Shown piece after piece: positions 1 through 9,180 of a DNA stretch of 64,000 nt. The notes beneath the pieces were generated by a model, which saw nothing but the letters and a program-made list of their open reading frames with translations, was not told the origin of the DNA and made no database searches. Both the position numbers and the translations under genes were made by a program. How positions within the stretch are numbered: the stretch's first letter is position 1; every line of letters begins with the position of its first letter. Location: contig NZ_CAKKLV010000012.1 of assembly GCF_918698115.1 (NCBI RefSeq), positions 1 to 64,000 on the forward strand. Reading direction: 5' to 3'. The DNA is from Peribacillus sp. Bi96 (GTDB taxonomy: Bacteria; Bacillota; Bacilli; Bacillales; DSM-1321).

Positions 1-203
<203 letters not shown>

Positions 204-328
204 ATGTTTGACTTGCTCATTTGCTTTTTTGATAGTGTGTGCTCACTTAAAATTTAACGTTGGCGCTTTGTTTTGTTCAGTTTTCAAAGAGCAATTTCGT
301 TGTCGTTTACCTCGCAAGCGACTTTTAC

Positions 329-358
329 ATCTTATCATGTTATCAACTGCGTTGTCAA
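329..358 (-). promoter_or_regulatory. rRNA operon promoter P2 (proximal)
   Basis: On the minus strand TTGACA (353-358) is followed after 18 bp by TAAGAT (329-334), reading toward the 16S gene. Tandem sigma-A promoters before rrn operons are usual in Bacillus. The -10 departs from TATAAT, so the exact hexamer is less sure than the -35. Confidence 0.6.
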
Positions 359-434
359 CATGTTTTTTTATTTTCTTTTGTTTTCTTTGTTTTGATGAAG
401 CTGCGAAAGCTGATGTCCCGCAGCGACATGTATT

Positions 435-463
435 AATATAACACCTATATTATTATTGGTCAA
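435..463 (-). promoter_or_regulatory. rRNA operon promoter P1 (distal)
   Basis: TTGACC (458-463) and TATATT (435-440) on the minus strand are separated by exactly 17 bp. It lies about 100 bp upstream of the second rrn promoter and downstream of ygxA. The stretch 204-492 therefore holds the rrn leader and promoters; I see no gene in it. Confidence 0.65.
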
Positions 464-492
464 CAATAATAATGCTTTTTTTAAAAGTTTTT

Positions 493-1371
493 TTATATAC
501 GATAAAACCGATGATAAACCTCGTGTCCTTTTGTCTCCACTTTGACGACATCGATTACCTTTTTCTCTATCAAATATTCCAGTAGAACACCTAGATCGAC
601 CGAATAAAACTTAAGTTCCGGATGCTCCATAAGCTCCGCGATCGTCCACGGATCTTCTTTCTTCCCCATTATTTCAACCAGATGCTGTGAACCGGCATTC
701 GTCCTTGAATAAATAAGGAATTCACTTGCAAGGAAAAGAAGCTCCAATCTTTTTTCGAGAGTTTCCTCACTGCTGATCAACTCTTTATAAAGCTTGTAGA
801 TTTCAGGTTCCATATGCTTCACTTGGTTCCAGACCGTAACCTCCGGATAAAAACCTTGTTCTATTATTTCCAAACGGGCCAAATGATGCAGGGAATGAAC
901 GATATGGTTGTATGCATCAAGATGATGCCCCTTTTCAAAAAAGCTTTTCCCATCCATGTACCTGCGAATTAACTTTGCGAACTCCATCCCCATCTTTAAC
1001 TTCCTTCCATAGAAGGGGAATTCCCGGATTTCGGTTTTCAAACGGTCCAAATATTCATTTCGGTCAAAAAGGACCTTTCCATTATAAATCCAGTCAACCA
1101 CTTTGCGATTGGTTCCTAATAGAAGCCATTCTTTTAACTGATCTTCCTTTACAATATGTAAGGCAGCTTTTTTATCCTGGTAAGTGTAATGTTTTAAAAA
1201 CACGGCCTCTTCCGCTTCGTCTACAATCACAAAAAGGATGTAGTCAAATGTATCGGTAACGGGACTTTTATCATCTCTTTTTTCTATTAACAAGATTCCA
1301 AGTGTAGATTTTAAACTTGCTCGCTCTTGATAAATCGGGCGAAGGATATCTTCCATCATAAATTCCTCCAA
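493..1371 (-). CDS. ygxA: YgxA-like nucleotidyltransferase-fold protein
   Basis: A 292-residue soluble protein. It matches the B. subtilis YgxA family in length, composition and position, directly upstream of an rRNA operon and beside ygzB and perR. The family is annotated as nucleotidyltransferase-like, with an N-terminal substrate-binding-type domain and a helical C-terminal part. No substrate is known, and I see no signal peptide or membrane segment. The start at 1371 begins MEEFMMED; the ATG at 1356 (MMED) is an alternative that sits closer to the usual YgxA start. It may be cotranscribed into the rrn region, but a separate promoter set follows it. Confidence 0.85.
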   Translation of the reverse strand: MEEFMMEDILRPIYQERASLKSTLGILLIEKRDDKSPVTDTFDYILFVIVDEAEEAVFLKHYTYQDKKAALHIVKEDQLKEWLLLGTNRKVVDWIYNGKVLFDRNEYLDRLKTEIREFPFYGRKLKMGMEFAKLIRRYMDGKSFFEKGHHLDAYNHIVHSLHHLARLEIIEQGFYPEVTVWNQVKHMEPEIYKLYKELISSEETLEKRLELLFLASEFLIYSRTNAGSQHLVEIMGKKEDPWTIAELMEHPELKFYSVDLGVLLEYLIEKKVIDVVKVETKGHEVYHRFYRI

Positions 1372-1531
1372 AACCTTTTTTTTTTAACTTTCGACAAAAC
1401 TCTTCAAAATCCTGCCTTTTTCATTTACCCAAGGTCCATTCAATTCAAAAGTAATTTGTATCCTTTATTTCTTTTTTGTTCCATCCTTAGTTTATGTTAT
1501 AGTTAAAGTTATATTTTAGGAGGGACAATCC

Positions 1532-1885
1532 ATGGCTAAATATTCTAGCAAAATCAATAAAATACGTACATTTGCTTTGAGTTTGATATTCATTGGCTTT
1601 ATCGTAATGTATCTAGGGCTTTTCTTCAAAACACATCCTATTGTCATGACGCTTTTCATGGGGCTTGGTCTCTTATTCATAATCGCCAGCACCGGGGTTT
1701 ATTTTTGGATTGGGATGCTATCTACAAAATCGATCCAGGTTGTCTGTCCTAACTGTGGCAAACCCACAAAAATATTAGGGCGTGTGGATATTTGCATGCA
1801 TTGCGAAGAACCATTGACCCTTGACAAAAAGTTGGAAGGCGAAGAATTCAACGAAAAATATAACCGCAAAAGCCTACAAGACTAA
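1532..1885 (+). CDS. ygzB: YgzB family membrane protein (UPF0295)
   Basis: 117 residues with two hydrophobic segments (about 13-32 and 38-60), followed by a cytosolic tail. The tail carries a CPNCGKPTK...CMHCEEP zinc-ribbon-like pair of CxxC motifs at about 72-92. This is the expected YgzB architecture, and the gene lies next to perR as in B. subtilis. The start is set by TTAGGAGGG eight bases before ATG. Function is unknown; the CxxC pairs suggest metal binding (inference). It converges with perR, and the two share a bidirectional terminator. Confidence 0.85.
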   Translation: MAKYSSKINKIRTFALSLIFIGFIVMYLGLFFKTHPIVMTLFMGLGLLFIIASTGVYFWIGMLSTKSIQVVCPNCGKPTKILGRVDICMHCEEPLTLDKKLEGEEFNEKYNRKSLQD

Positions 1886-1945
1886 AGGTACGAGCTAGAT
1901 TACCACCCCATCACTTAGCTTTTAATTATATCATTACTTTATAAC

Positions 1946-1985
1946 ATGAAAAAAAGTTCCAACCAAATGGAGGAACTTTTTTTAA
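1946..1985. terminator. Bidirectional terminator between ygzB and perR
   Basis: AAAAAAAGTTCC and GGAACTTTTTTT form a stem around an 11-base loop, with an A-run on one side and a T-run on the other. It can therefore end transcription from both converging genes. It slightly overlaps the perR stop region. Confidence 0.8.
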
Positions 1986-2425
1986 TGCGTTTCTTTTTTC
2001 GCACAATCCGTGCAGTCGCCGTAGATTTCCATCCGATGGTGACTAACATTGAAACCGGTGACTTGTGCTGCGAAATGCTCGACTTCATCCAATGCAGGAT
2101 AATCGAAATCCACAATCTTTCCACAGGTTTGGCAGATTACATGATAATGGTTCGTGGTCACAAAATCAAACCTTGCTGAAGAATCACCATACGTTAGTTC
2201 TTTTACCAAACCTACCTCACGAAAAACGCGTAGATTATTATAAACGGTCGCTACACTCATATTTGGAAACTTGCCTTCCAGCGCTTTATATATATCATCA
2301 GCGGTAGGGTGGGACATGGAACTTATCAAATATTCAAGTATCGCATGGCGTTGAGGAGTTATTCTTACACCGGTATCTTTAAGGGATTCCAACGCTTCTT
2401 TTAACTGAACTTCAGACACCGTCAT
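1982..2425 (-). CDS. perR: Peroxide-responsive Fur-family repressor PerR
   Basis: 147 residues with an N-terminal winged helix (about 10-85) and a C-terminal dimerisation domain. Residues lining the regulatory Fe/Mn site in B. subtilis PerR are present: His39, Asp87, His93, His95 and Asp106. The structural zinc site is the two CxxC pairs at Cys98/101 and Cys138/141. PerR senses peroxide by metal-catalysed oxidation of its histidines and represses katA, ahpCF, mrgA and others. A near-perfect Per box lies in its own upstream region, which suggests autoregulation. The neighbour ygzB and the nearby bcp match the B. subtilis order. Confidence 0.97.
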   Translation of the reverse strand: MTVSEVQLKEALESLKDTGVRITPQRHAILEYLISSMSHPTADDIYKALEGKFPNMSVATVYNNLRVFREVGLVKELTYGDSSARFDFVTTNHYHVICQTCGKIVDFDYPALDEVEHFAAQVTGFNVSHHRMEIYGDCTDCAKKETH

Positions 2426-2460
2426 CCACCTCTTTTTCTCATTAAGTATGAATTCTTACA

Positions 2461-2475
2461 TTATAATATTTATAA
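2461..2475. promoter_or_regulatory. Per box upstream of perR
   Basis: TTATAATATTTATAA matches the 15-bp Per box consensus (TTATAAT-N-ATTATAA) at all but one position. It lies 36 bp before the perR start and overlaps a TATAAT -10 candidate on the minus strand. Autorepression of perR is established in B. subtilis; here it is inferred. Confidence 0.7.
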
Positions 2476-2579
2476 ATAGTGTACCTTTTGTAAGTGGATT
2501 TTGTCAATAATTCAAGTGTTTTACCATTCTTTTTTAGTTTATTCAAAACCATTGAATCTTTCCCATTTTTGTATGGAGT

Positions 2580-3548
2580 TTAGTATCCCCTCGATAAGTC
2601 GATAACATTGATGAAGTCTTTTCCAGCTTTCAAGTATTCAAGCATGTTTTTTTCGAAAATTGCAAAGGTTCTCGGTAAATATTCACCGCTTTTACTCGAA
2701 AGATGCGGTGTTACTGTAACATTCTCCATCCTCCAAAACGGATGCCCTTTTCCTAAAGGCTCCGGATCAAATACATCCAAGATGGCATGTGCCAGTTCCT
2801 TTGTTTCCAAAGCTTCAATCAGCACTTCTTCGTTAACCAGATCACCGCGGCCAATATTCACGAAGACGGCGGAGTCTTTCATCGCTTTAAAGTGTTCCTT
2901 TTGCAAAAGATCCTTTGTCTCCACGGTACTAGGTAAAACGGATATGATGTAATCTGCTTCCGGCAAGGCCTCTAATAAATGGTCAAGGGTGTAAAGGCGA
3001 TCGATGGACTCCACCGGTTTTCCACTCCGATTCACCCCCATTATCGTCATCCTAAAAGCCTTACCCAAACGAGCCACTTCTCCGCCAATTGCACCGGCAC
3101 CGAGAATAAGCATCTTTTTCCCATTCAATTCCCCTACTTCAATCTTTCTATCCCACAGTTCTTCCCCTTCATTTTTCATAAGCAGTTTCATTTTCTTTTC
3201 ATATTGTAAAAGCATCCCTATCGTATATTCGGCCATCGGTATTTTATGAATGCCTCTTGCGTTCGTCACCAAAATCCCGCGATCCTCTATCGCTTTGAAA
3301 GGCATTAATTCCATCCCTGCACTCATGACCATGATCCATTTCAAGTTCGTCGCTTTCCCGATGACTTCTTCCGTTAAATCCTCTCCGTATGTAATCAAGA
3401 TTTCCGCTTCACTAAGTGGCTCATCTGTCCATTGTGGCTCATCTGTCCATTTTTCTTGATAAATGAAGTTCAAATCTGAAAAAGCGTCCTTCATCTTCGT
3501 TTGGATGCTTTCGTTCGGAATGATCGTTGAAAGTATTAACATATTCAT
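2580..3548 (-). CDS. D-2-hydroxyacid dehydrogenase (NAD-dependent)
   Basis: 322 residues. The protein has the split catalytic domain of the D-2-hydroxyacid dehydrogenase family around a Rossmann core, with LGAGAIGGEVARLGKAF as nucleotide-binding loop at about residue 150. The Arg-Glu-His catalytic triad is visible as NIGRGDLVNE, DVFDPEPL and TVTPHLSS. It would reduce a 2-oxoacid or oxidise a D-2-hydroxyacid with NAD(P)H; the substrate cannot be told from sequence. A direct duplication of a few codons gives WTDEPQWTDEP near residues 35-45. It follows perR in the opposite direction to ygzB. Confidence 0.88.
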   Translation of the reverse strand: MNMLILSTIIPNESIQTKMKDAFSDLNFIYQEKWTDEPQWTDEPLSEAEILITYGEDLTEEVIGKATNLKWIMVMSAGMELMPFKAIEDRGILVTNARGIHKIPMAEYTIGMLLQYEKKMKLLMKNEGEELWDRKIEVGELNGKKMLILGAGAIGGEVARLGKAFRMTIMGVNRSGKPVESIDRLYTLDHLLEALPEADYIISVLPSTVETKDLLQKEHFKAMKDSAVFVNIGRGDLVNEEVLIEALETKELAHAILDVFDPEPLGKGHPFWRMENVTVTPHLSSKSGEYLPRTFAIFEKNMLEYLKAGKDFINVIDLSRGY

Positions 3549-3662
3549 CTCTCCCTATTAATTAACATAAAAAAACACGGGCTCTGTATGTCCCGCGCAA
3601 CTTTCTCTGAGGAGGTATTCCCTTAATAAAGCATATTCAAGTGTCCTCTTTTTGAGTTGGAC

Positions 3663-3692
3663 AAAAGCCTCACCCTTATTAAAAAAGGCTTT
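3663..3692 (-). terminator. Terminator after the M29 aminopeptidase
   Basis: AAAGCCT and AGGCTTT pair across a 14-base loop and end in a T-run on the minus strand, directly at the stop of the aminopeptidase gene. The stem is short, so strength is uncertain. Confidence 0.5.
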
Positions 3693-4800
3693 ATTTTAAT
3701 AAATTTGGATTTAAAGCACGTAGTTCCGGCAAAATGAAAACGCCATCCCTTCTGATCAGGACGTCATCAAAGTAGATGTCACCACCGCCATATTCAGGCC
3801 GCTGGATCAAGACCATATCCCAATGTATCGATGAACGATTTCCATTATCCGCTTCATCATAGGCAAGTCCTAGAGCCAAGTGCAGGCTTCCGCTTATTTT
3901 CTCATCGAACAATGTATCGTCCATAGGCTCCAATATGTATGGATTGATTCCAATCGCGAACTCCCCGATAAAACGGGACCCTTCATCAATATCGAGAATT
4001 TCATGCATTTTAGAATGTCGATTGGAAATGGCTTTCATGATTTTTCCCTTTCGGAAGGTTAATTCTATGCCACTAAAGGTGATTCCTTCATAGGTTGTGG
4101 GTGTATTGAAAGTTATCCTTCCATTGACACTCTCCTTTAGAGGTGCCGTAAATACTTCCCCGTCGGGTAAATTCTTCTTTCCCGCACATATGATAGCCGG
4201 CATACCTTTAATGGAAAACGTCAAATCCGTCCCTGGTGAAATGATCCTGACTTTGTCAGTGCGTTCCATCAATTGCTTTAATGGTTTCAGTGCCTCCTCC
4301 ATTTTCCCGTAATCCATTGTGCATACGTTCAAAAGGAAGTCTTCGTACCTGCTAAAGCTCATTCCGGCTTTTTGCGCTGATGCGTTGGTAGGATAATTAA
4401 GTAAAACCCAACGTCGGTTGTTTACATAAAAAAGAGTGGAAGAATTCATGGCCTCCCCTTGAAGACGGTGCCTCTCAACGGGGACATCAGTCATTTCCCC
4501 ATCGTTTTCTTCACCGGTGATGATGATGACCGCATCGATATCGGTATACTTCTTCAAAGCCCATTCAGAAGAGGTGTCAAGTTGTTCCTTCACATTCCCT
4601 AGCAACAAATGCCGGCTTATCTCATCGTCTTCTAGTTCTACATATGGATAAGCACCGACTCTGTATGTTTCATCAATCAGCTCTTTCAATAATGGTTTCG
4701 TGTTAATATGGCCCCGTATGAGGATTCTCTCTTTTGGCTGTAATCGTATCGAATGATGAATCAGCATGGCAGCAAGCTTCGTTATTCGCTCATCCTTCAT
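3691..4800 (-). CDS. M29-family (AmpS/PepS-type) metallo-aminopeptidase
   Basis: 369 residues, slightly shorter than the roughly 410-residue AmpS/AmpT enzymes. Family landmarks are visible: NLPDGEVFTAP (metal-ligand Glu), RFIGEFAIGINP, LHLALGLAYDEADNGNRSS and IHWDMVLI (metal ligands His and Asp). These enzymes are cytosolic two-metal aminopeptidases that release N-terminal residues from peptides. The gene is 11 bp downstream of the bcp stop on the same strand, so bcp, this gene and perhaps the channel gene may form one transcript. The reduced length is all within the variable N-terminal half. Confidence 0.85.
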   Translation of the reverse strand: MKDERITKLAAMLIHHSIRLQPKERILIRGHINTKPLLKELIDETYRVGAYPYVELEDDEISRHLLLGNVKEQLDTSSEWALKKYTDIDAVIIITGEENDGEMTDVPVERHRLQGEAMNSSTLFYVNNRRWVLLNYPTNASAQKAGMSFSRYEDFLLNVCTMDYGKMEEALKPLKQLMERTDKVRIISPGTDLTFSIKGMPAIICAGKKNLPDGEVFTAPLKESVNGRITFNTPTTYEGITFSGIELTFRKGKIMKAISNRHSKMHEILDIDEGSRFIGEFAIGINPYILEPMDDTLFDEKISGSLHLALGLAYDEADNGNRSSIHWDMVLIQRPEYGGGDIYFDDVLIRRDGVFILPELRALNPNLLK

Positions 4801-4811
4801 CTGCCTGTCCC

Positions 4812-5282
4812 TTATTTTTCGAGGTCGCGAAGCGTTTCAAGAGCTTCTTCAACGTGGCCTTTGACCTTTACCTTACGCCATTCTTTGACGATCTTACCTT
4901 CCTTATCAATCAGAAAAGTTGAACGTTCAATGCCCATGTATTCCTTTCCGAAGTTCTTTTTCAATTGCCACACATCAAATGATTCAGCAGCTTCATGATT
5001 TTCATCAGCTAGCAGCAAAAAAGGCAATCCATGCTTTTCAATGAATTTTTCATGACGTGTTGCCGGGTCTGGACTGATCCCTATGATGACGGCGTTCAGT
5101 TCCTCAAACTGCTTATTATGGTCCCGGAAATCACAGGCCTCCGTCGTGCAGCCTGGTGTCATATCTTTTGGGTAAAAATATAAAACAATGTATTTGCCCT
5201 TAAAATCCGATAAGGAAACCAATTCTCCATTGTTTGCAGTGAGTTGAAAATCAGGTGCTTTTTCGCCAATATTAACAGTCAT
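4812..5282 (-). CDS. bcp: Thiol peroxidase Bcp (peroxiredoxin Q)
   Basis: 156 residues from the ATG at 5282 (MTVNIGEKAPDF), chosen because GGAGGG lies seven bases upstream; an in-frame start 66 bases further up lacks a ribosome site. The thioredoxin fold holds the peroxidatic Cys45 in TPGC and resolving Cys50 in CTTEAC, the atypical two-Cys BCP arrangement. It reduces hydrogen and alkyl peroxides at the expense of thioredoxin in the cytosol. Its position near perR is conserved with B. subtilis, and a role in the peroxide response is plausible. Confidence 0.95.
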   Translation of the reverse strand: MTVNIGEKAPDFQLTANNGELVSLSDFKGKYIVLYFYPKDMTPGCTTEACDFRDHNKQFEELNAVIIGISPDPATRHEKFIEKHGLPFLLLADENHEAAESFDVWQLKKNFGKEYMGIERSTFLIDKEGKIVKEWRKVKVKGHVEEALETLRDLEK

Positions 5283-5344
5283 TTTGAACCCTCCATTTCT
5301 TTCATTATGGTAAGAGTACCCAATAATCGAAAGAAACACAACTT

Positions 5345-5764
5345 TCATTTATCCTTCCTATCTTTCTGATCCAAGTCGATTACCGTCCGAATCACAAACG
5401 CTGCCGGGAGCGTGTACCCGATGAAGGCCTGAATCGTAGCTATCATCCTGCCCATGCCTATTGGGGCTATATCTCCATACCCTACAGAAAACATCGTCAT
5501 CGCACTAAAATAAAAAGAAGTCTTCAGCTGTTCATAGAAAGTCCCATCCAAACGATTGCCCATATCAAGAATCACCGAATGATTCTGAAGCTCGTATAAT
5601 AAATAAATCAGTGCAAATCCAACTAATATTGTCGCATATAAATTGCCAAGCCACAGCAAATCCTCCAAGGAAAACTTCTTTCCTCCTGACTCAACAAGAA
5701 ATAACGTCCGAATGCTCATCACCATGCAAAAAATGATTCCTGCAATCAAGATGTAGAATGTCAT
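5345..5764 (-). CDS. Small two-pore-helix ion channel protein
   Basis: 139 residues with three hydrophobic segments, the last two flanking a pore loop reading FSVGYGDIAP. This resembles the K+ selectivity filter TVGYGD, with Ser in place of the first Thr. Family: bacterial Ion_trans_2 channels lacking a large RCK domain. It probably conducts K+, but selectivity is inferred. The gene lies just upstream of bcp on the same strand, only 62 bp from the bcp ATG. Confidence 0.8.
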   Translation of the reverse strand: MTFYILIAGIIFCMVMSIRTLFLVESGGKKFSLEDLLWLGNLYATILVGFALIYLLYELQNHSVILDMGNRLDGTFYEQLKTSFYFSAMTMFSVGYGDIAPIGMGRMIATIQAFIGYTLPAAFVIRTVIDLDQKDRKDK

Positions 5765-5905
5765 TCCCCACGCCCCATTTCAAAACGCCACTTCCTTTAT
5801 ACATACTCCCTGTCCAAACAATATATTCTTTATTAGGGACTGACTTCATACTTACCACTCCCACAGCCACTACGGGTTCGTCAGGGGTCGGGAGCTTTTT
5901 CCTTG

Positions 5906-5934
5906 TTGACCATTAAGGTCGGATATGTTAAGAT
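5906..5934 (+). promoter_or_regulatory. Promoter of the metE leader
   Basis: TTGACC (5906-5911) and TAAGAT (5929-5934) are 17 bp apart, placing the transcript start about 30 bases before the cobalamin riboswitch. No other good sigma-A match was seen in 5765-5970. Confidence 0.6.
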
Positions 5935-5972
5935 TGTCTAAATTTTTATAATAGTTTTTATTTTATAAAAGT

Positions 5973-6205
5973 TTAGTGCCTGCAGTCAGCTTATCGAGCA
6001 GGTTTTATGAAATTTCATATGTGGAAATAGGTTCCTAATTTTCATTAGGATTAAAAGGGAAGCCCGGTGTAATTCCGGCACGGTCCCGCCACTGTAATGG
6101 GAATGTTAGCGCCATCCATATGCCACTGATCTTAAGGATTGGGAAGGCTGGAGCTAATGATATTCCCTAAGTCAGGAGACCTGCCTGTTTCAACAACACT
6201 GTTTT
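5973..6205 (+). promoter_or_regulatory. Cobalamin (AdoCbl) riboswitch before metE
   Basis: The conserved core is plain: GAAGCCCGGTGTAATTCCGG (from 6059), ACGGTCCCGCCACTGTAA containing the B12 box, and AGTCAGGAGACCTGCC near 6171. This is the AdoCbl class with the P4-P6 core. It is followed by a terminator before metE, so coenzyme B12 should stop transcription of the B12-independent methionine synthase. B. subtilis metE uses a SAM riboswitch instead; I see no S-box upstream here. Confidence 0.95.
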
Positions 6206-6278
6206 AACCTACGGGAGATAGGGAGGTGTTAGGGACCTTATAATTGAAAGGGGTATTTTGCATACCTCTTTATTCTAA

Positions 6279-6322
6279 GCATTTCTAACTTTCTCTTTTT
6301 GACGGTTAGGGGTGCTTTTTTT
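6279..6322 (+). terminator. Riboswitch-controlled terminator in the metE leader
   Basis: GCATTTCTAAC and GTTAGGGGTGC form an 11-bp stem (with G-U pairs), followed by seven T residues. An upstream GGTGTTAGGGA segment near 6224 could pair with the 5' arm as antiterminator (inference). A second hairpin candidate, GAAAGGGGTATT...ATACCTCTTT, precedes it. Confidence 0.85.
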
Positions 6323-6365
6323 GTTGTTTTCCATCAAATTAAAAGAATGCAGGAGGATGAGAATA

Positions 6366-8663
6366 TTGAAAAGTAGTAGTTTAGGGTACCCGCGAATCGG
6401 TGAAGATCGTGAATGGAAACGCACATTGGAAGCTTACTGGTCCGGGAAAATCGTTGAAACGGAATTTACGGCACAACTAGAAGCCATCCGGTTGGGCAAT
6501 TTGCAAAAACAGAAAGATCAAGGCATTGATATCATTCCTGTCAATGACTTCACTTTATATGATCAAATGCTCGATATGTCGGTCATGTTCGGTCTTGTTC
6601 CTGAACGTTATTCCGCTTATGAAGGCGGCGCCGTTCCCCTTTCCGTTTATTACTCCATGGCCCGTGGTAACAAGGATGAAGTCGCTTCAGAAATGACGAA
6701 ATGGTTCAATACGAACTATCACTATATCGTCCCGGAATTAAAACGGGCACAGCTGAACTTAACAGAAAACAAACCACTTGCTGCATACCGGGAAGCCAAG
6801 GAAAAGCTAGGGATTGAAACGAAGCCCGTGTTAATTGGACCTTATACCTTCATCTCCCTTTCCAAAGGCTTCAACAAAGAAGATATTCCTGGCATCATCC
6901 TGAGTTTGCTTCCCCTATACACGCAAATCCTGCAAGAGTTGGAGCAAGAAGGAGTGAAATGGGTGCAAATCGATGAACCTTCCATTGTTTCATCAATTTC
7001 CAAAGATGATATGCAAACAGTTGCATACCTCTACGAAAAACTGAATGAAGCAGCACCAAACCTGAACATCATGCTTCAAACATACTTTGATGCCGTGGAA
7101 CACTACCAAGAGGTCATTGAATTACAAGTTCAGGGGATCGGTCTTGATTTTGTACATGACAAAGGGAAGAATCTTAGTAATCTTGAAGAATTCGGCTTCC
7201 CGAAGAACAAAGTGCTTGGTGCAGGTGTGATTGACGGAAAAAACATTTGGCTTTCTGATTTAACGAAAAAAATCCAATTGATCGAGACGCTTAAGAAAAA
7301 AGTAGCCGAAGACCAGATCTGGCTTCAGCCCTCTTGTTCCCTGCTTCATGTCCCAGTGACCGTCCGCAATGAGACTCTGATTGCCAAAGAAGTGAAAGAG
7401 GCCCTTGCTTTCGCTGATGAGAAGCTTAAAGAAATCACACTCTTGGTCAAAGGAAATAACCAAGGTCTAGATGCTATCGCCGAAAAAGTGGACGCCAATA
7501 AATTAGCGGTTCAAACGTTAGCAAGTTCAAATGCACGAAATCATAAAAGTGTACAATCCAATGTCGAAAAGGTTAAAACCAAGACCACAGGACGTCAGCT
7601 TCCATTTAAAGAGCGTTATCAAAAACAACAGGACTTTTTCAAATTGCCTTTTCTTCCTTCCACTACGATCGGCAGCTTTCCGCAGACAGTTGAAGTTAAA
7701 CAAGCACGCGGGAAATTCAAAAGAGGAGAATGGACCGCTTCGCAATATGAAACATTCGTAAACGAAGAAATCGGCAGGTGGATCGAAATCCAAGAAGAAA
7801 TCGGTTTGGATGTTCTCGTTCACGGGGAATTCGAACGGACGGATATGGTTGAATATTTCGGTCATAAGTTAGGAGGATTCGTCTTTCTAGAAAAGGGCTG
7901 GGTACAATCCTATGGATCCCGCTGTGTGAAACCACCAGTCATCTACGGCGACGTCCATTTTATCGAACCGATGACAGTCAGGGAAAGTGTATACGCACAA
8001 ACACTGACGAAGAAGACGGTAAAGGGAATGCTTACTGGTCCTGTTACGATTTTGAACTGGTCATTTGTCCGTGATGATATTTCCAGGGAGAATGTTTGCT
8101 ACCAGCTGGCACTTGCTTTGGAAAAAGAAGTCATTGCATTGGAATCAGCTGGAATCAAAATGATCCAAGTTGATGAGCCTGCACTTAGAGAAGGTCTGCC
8201 ATTGAAAAAAAGCGATCGCGATGAGTATTTAAACTGGGCAGTTAATTCGTTCTTGATATCCACTTCAAGCGTGGAGGATACAACCCAAATCCACACACAT
8301 ATGTGCTATTGCGACTTCAACAGCTTCATGGATGTCATCTCCTCCCTCGATGCCGATGTCATTTCCATCGAAACATCCCGTAGCCATGGGGAGCTTGCTT
8401 CCGCATTCGAGGAAAAAACGTATGAAAAAGGTATTGGCCTGGGTGTGTATGATATTCACAGCCCGCGTGTGCCGGCAGTGGAAGAAATGGTTGATATGAT
8501 TGAACGGGGCATCAAAGTATTGGATAAAGACCAGTTTTGGATCAATCCCGACTGCGGCCTGAAAACGAGGGGGATCCCGGAAACCGTCGCTTCCCTGAAA
8601 AACATGGTCGAAGCAGCAAAAATCGTCCGTGAAAACCTTTTAGCTAAAACAACAGGCAAATGA
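6366..8663 (+). CDS. metE: Cobalamin-independent methionine synthase MetE
   Basis: 765 residues from the TTG at 6366, nine bases after AGGAGG; the ATG at 6357 abuts that Shine-Dalgarno and is less likely. The enzyme transfers the methyl group of 5-methyltetrahydropteroyl-glutamate to homocysteine. The two-barrel architecture is complete: N-terminal barrel beginning SSLGYPRIG, and C-terminal catalytic barrel from about residue 425 (LPSTTIGSFPQT). Zinc ligands fall in HTHMCYCDF (His and Cys), the ISIETSRSH segment (Glu) and NPDCGLKTR (Cys). Regulation is by the cobalamin riboswitch upstream, which implies that the genome also has a B12-dependent MetH (inference). Its stop overlaps the start of the thioesterase gene. 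Confidence 0.97.
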   Translation: MKSSSLGYPRIGEDREWKRTLEAYWSGKIVETEFTAQLEAIRLGNLQKQKDQGIDIIPVNDFTLYDQMLDMSVMFGLVPERYSAYEGGAVPLSVYYSMARGNKDEVASEMTKWFNTNYHYIVPELKRAQLNLTENKPLAAYREAKEKLGIETKPVLIGPYTFISLSKGFNKEDIPGIILSLLPLYTQILQELEQEGVKWVQIDEPSIVSSISKDDMQTVAYLYEKLNEAAPNLNIMLQTYFDAVEHYQEVIELQVQGIGLDFVHDKGKNLSNLEEFGFPKNKVLGAGVIDGKNIWLSDLTKKIQLIETLKKKVAEDQIWLQPSCSLLHVPVTVRNETLIAKEVKEALAFADEKLKEITLLVKGNNQGLDAIAEKVDANKLAVQTLASSNARNHKSVQSNVEKVKTKTTGRQLPFKERYQKQQDFFKLPFLPSTTIGSFPQTVEVKQARGKFKRGEWTASQYETFVNEEIGRWIEIQEEIGLDVLVHGEFERTDMVEYFGHKLGGFVFLEKGWVQSYGSRCVKPPVIYGDVHFIEPMTVRESVYAQTLTKKTVKGMLTGPVTILNWSFVRDDISRENVCYQLALALEKEVIALESAGIKMIQVDEPALREGLPLKKSDRDEYLNWAVNSFLISTSSVEDTTQIHTHMCYCDFNSFMDVISSLDADVISIETSRSHGELASAFEEKTYEKGIGLGVYDIHSPRVPAVEEMVDMIERGIKVLDKDQFWINPDCGLKTRGIPETVASLKNMVEAAKIVRENLLAKTTGK

Positions 8664-9136
8664 TTGAGAAGAACGCTGCCCACCCAACAAAGCAGTCACG
8701 GACTTTTTTAACCGACCTTGTTTTTCCACCGGATACAAATCATCACAATACCATCTTTGGCGGGAAAGTAATGGCCTATGTTGATAAAATAGCCTGCATT
8801 TCAGCTATGCGCCATTGTCGAAAACCCGTTGTGACTGCTTCAAGCGACTCTTTTGATTTTTTGGCCCCCATCAAGACAGGGGATGCTATCAACCTTGAAG
8901 CTTATGTCACCTGTGCTCATCGCACATCAATGGAGGTATTCGTCAAAGTGGAGCGTGAGAACCTATTAACAGGTGAAAAACAGCTTACGGCACGCGCCTT
9001 TTTAACGATGTTGGCCATCGATGAAGATGGCAGGCCGACAAACGTACCTCAGGTCATTCCCGAATCAGAAGAGGAAAAACAGCAATATGTTCAAGCACAA
9101 GCAAGATATATTGAAAGAAAGAAAAAACGGAACTAA
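8660..9136 (+). CDS. Acyl-CoA thioesterase, hotdog fold (YkhA-like)
   Basis: 158 residues with a single hotdog domain: LVFPPDTNHHNTIFGGKVMAYVDKIA carries the Asn/His and GG turn of the acyl-CoA hydrolase family, and ASSDSFDFLAPIKTGD the following strand. The tail is charged. It would hydrolyse fatty acyl-CoA to free acid and CoA. Start ATG overlaps the metE stop as ATGA, so translation is probably coupled and the gene shares B12 control. There is no metabolic reason known for that link; it may be incidental. Confidence 0.88.
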   Translation: MIEKNAAHPTKQSRTFLTDLVFPPDTNHHNTIFGGKVMAYVDKIACISAMRHCRKPVVTASSDSFDFLAPIKTGDAINLEAYVTCAHRTSMEVFVKVERENLLTGEKQLTARAFLTMLAIDEDGRPTNVPQVIPESEEEKQQYVQAQARYIERKKKRN

Positions 9137-9142
9137 ACAAAG

Positions 9143-9180
9143 ACCCCTTCAACAGGAATGCTGTTGAAGGGGTTTCTTTT
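9143..9180 (+). terminator. Terminator after the metE-thioesterase unit
   Basis: ACCCCTTCAACAG and CTGTTGAAGGGGT form a perfect 13-bp stem with a 5-base loop, then TTCTTTT. It also borders the stop of the converging ABC permease gene. Confidence 0.92.

Noticed and set aside
208-441. Plus-strand open frame in the rrn leader
   Set aside because: Overlaps the rRNA promoters and shows no ribosome site or similarity; AT-rich chance frame.
7527-7865. Minus-strand frame inside metE
   Set aside because: Shadow of the metE coding strand; MetE motifs are complete in the forward frame.
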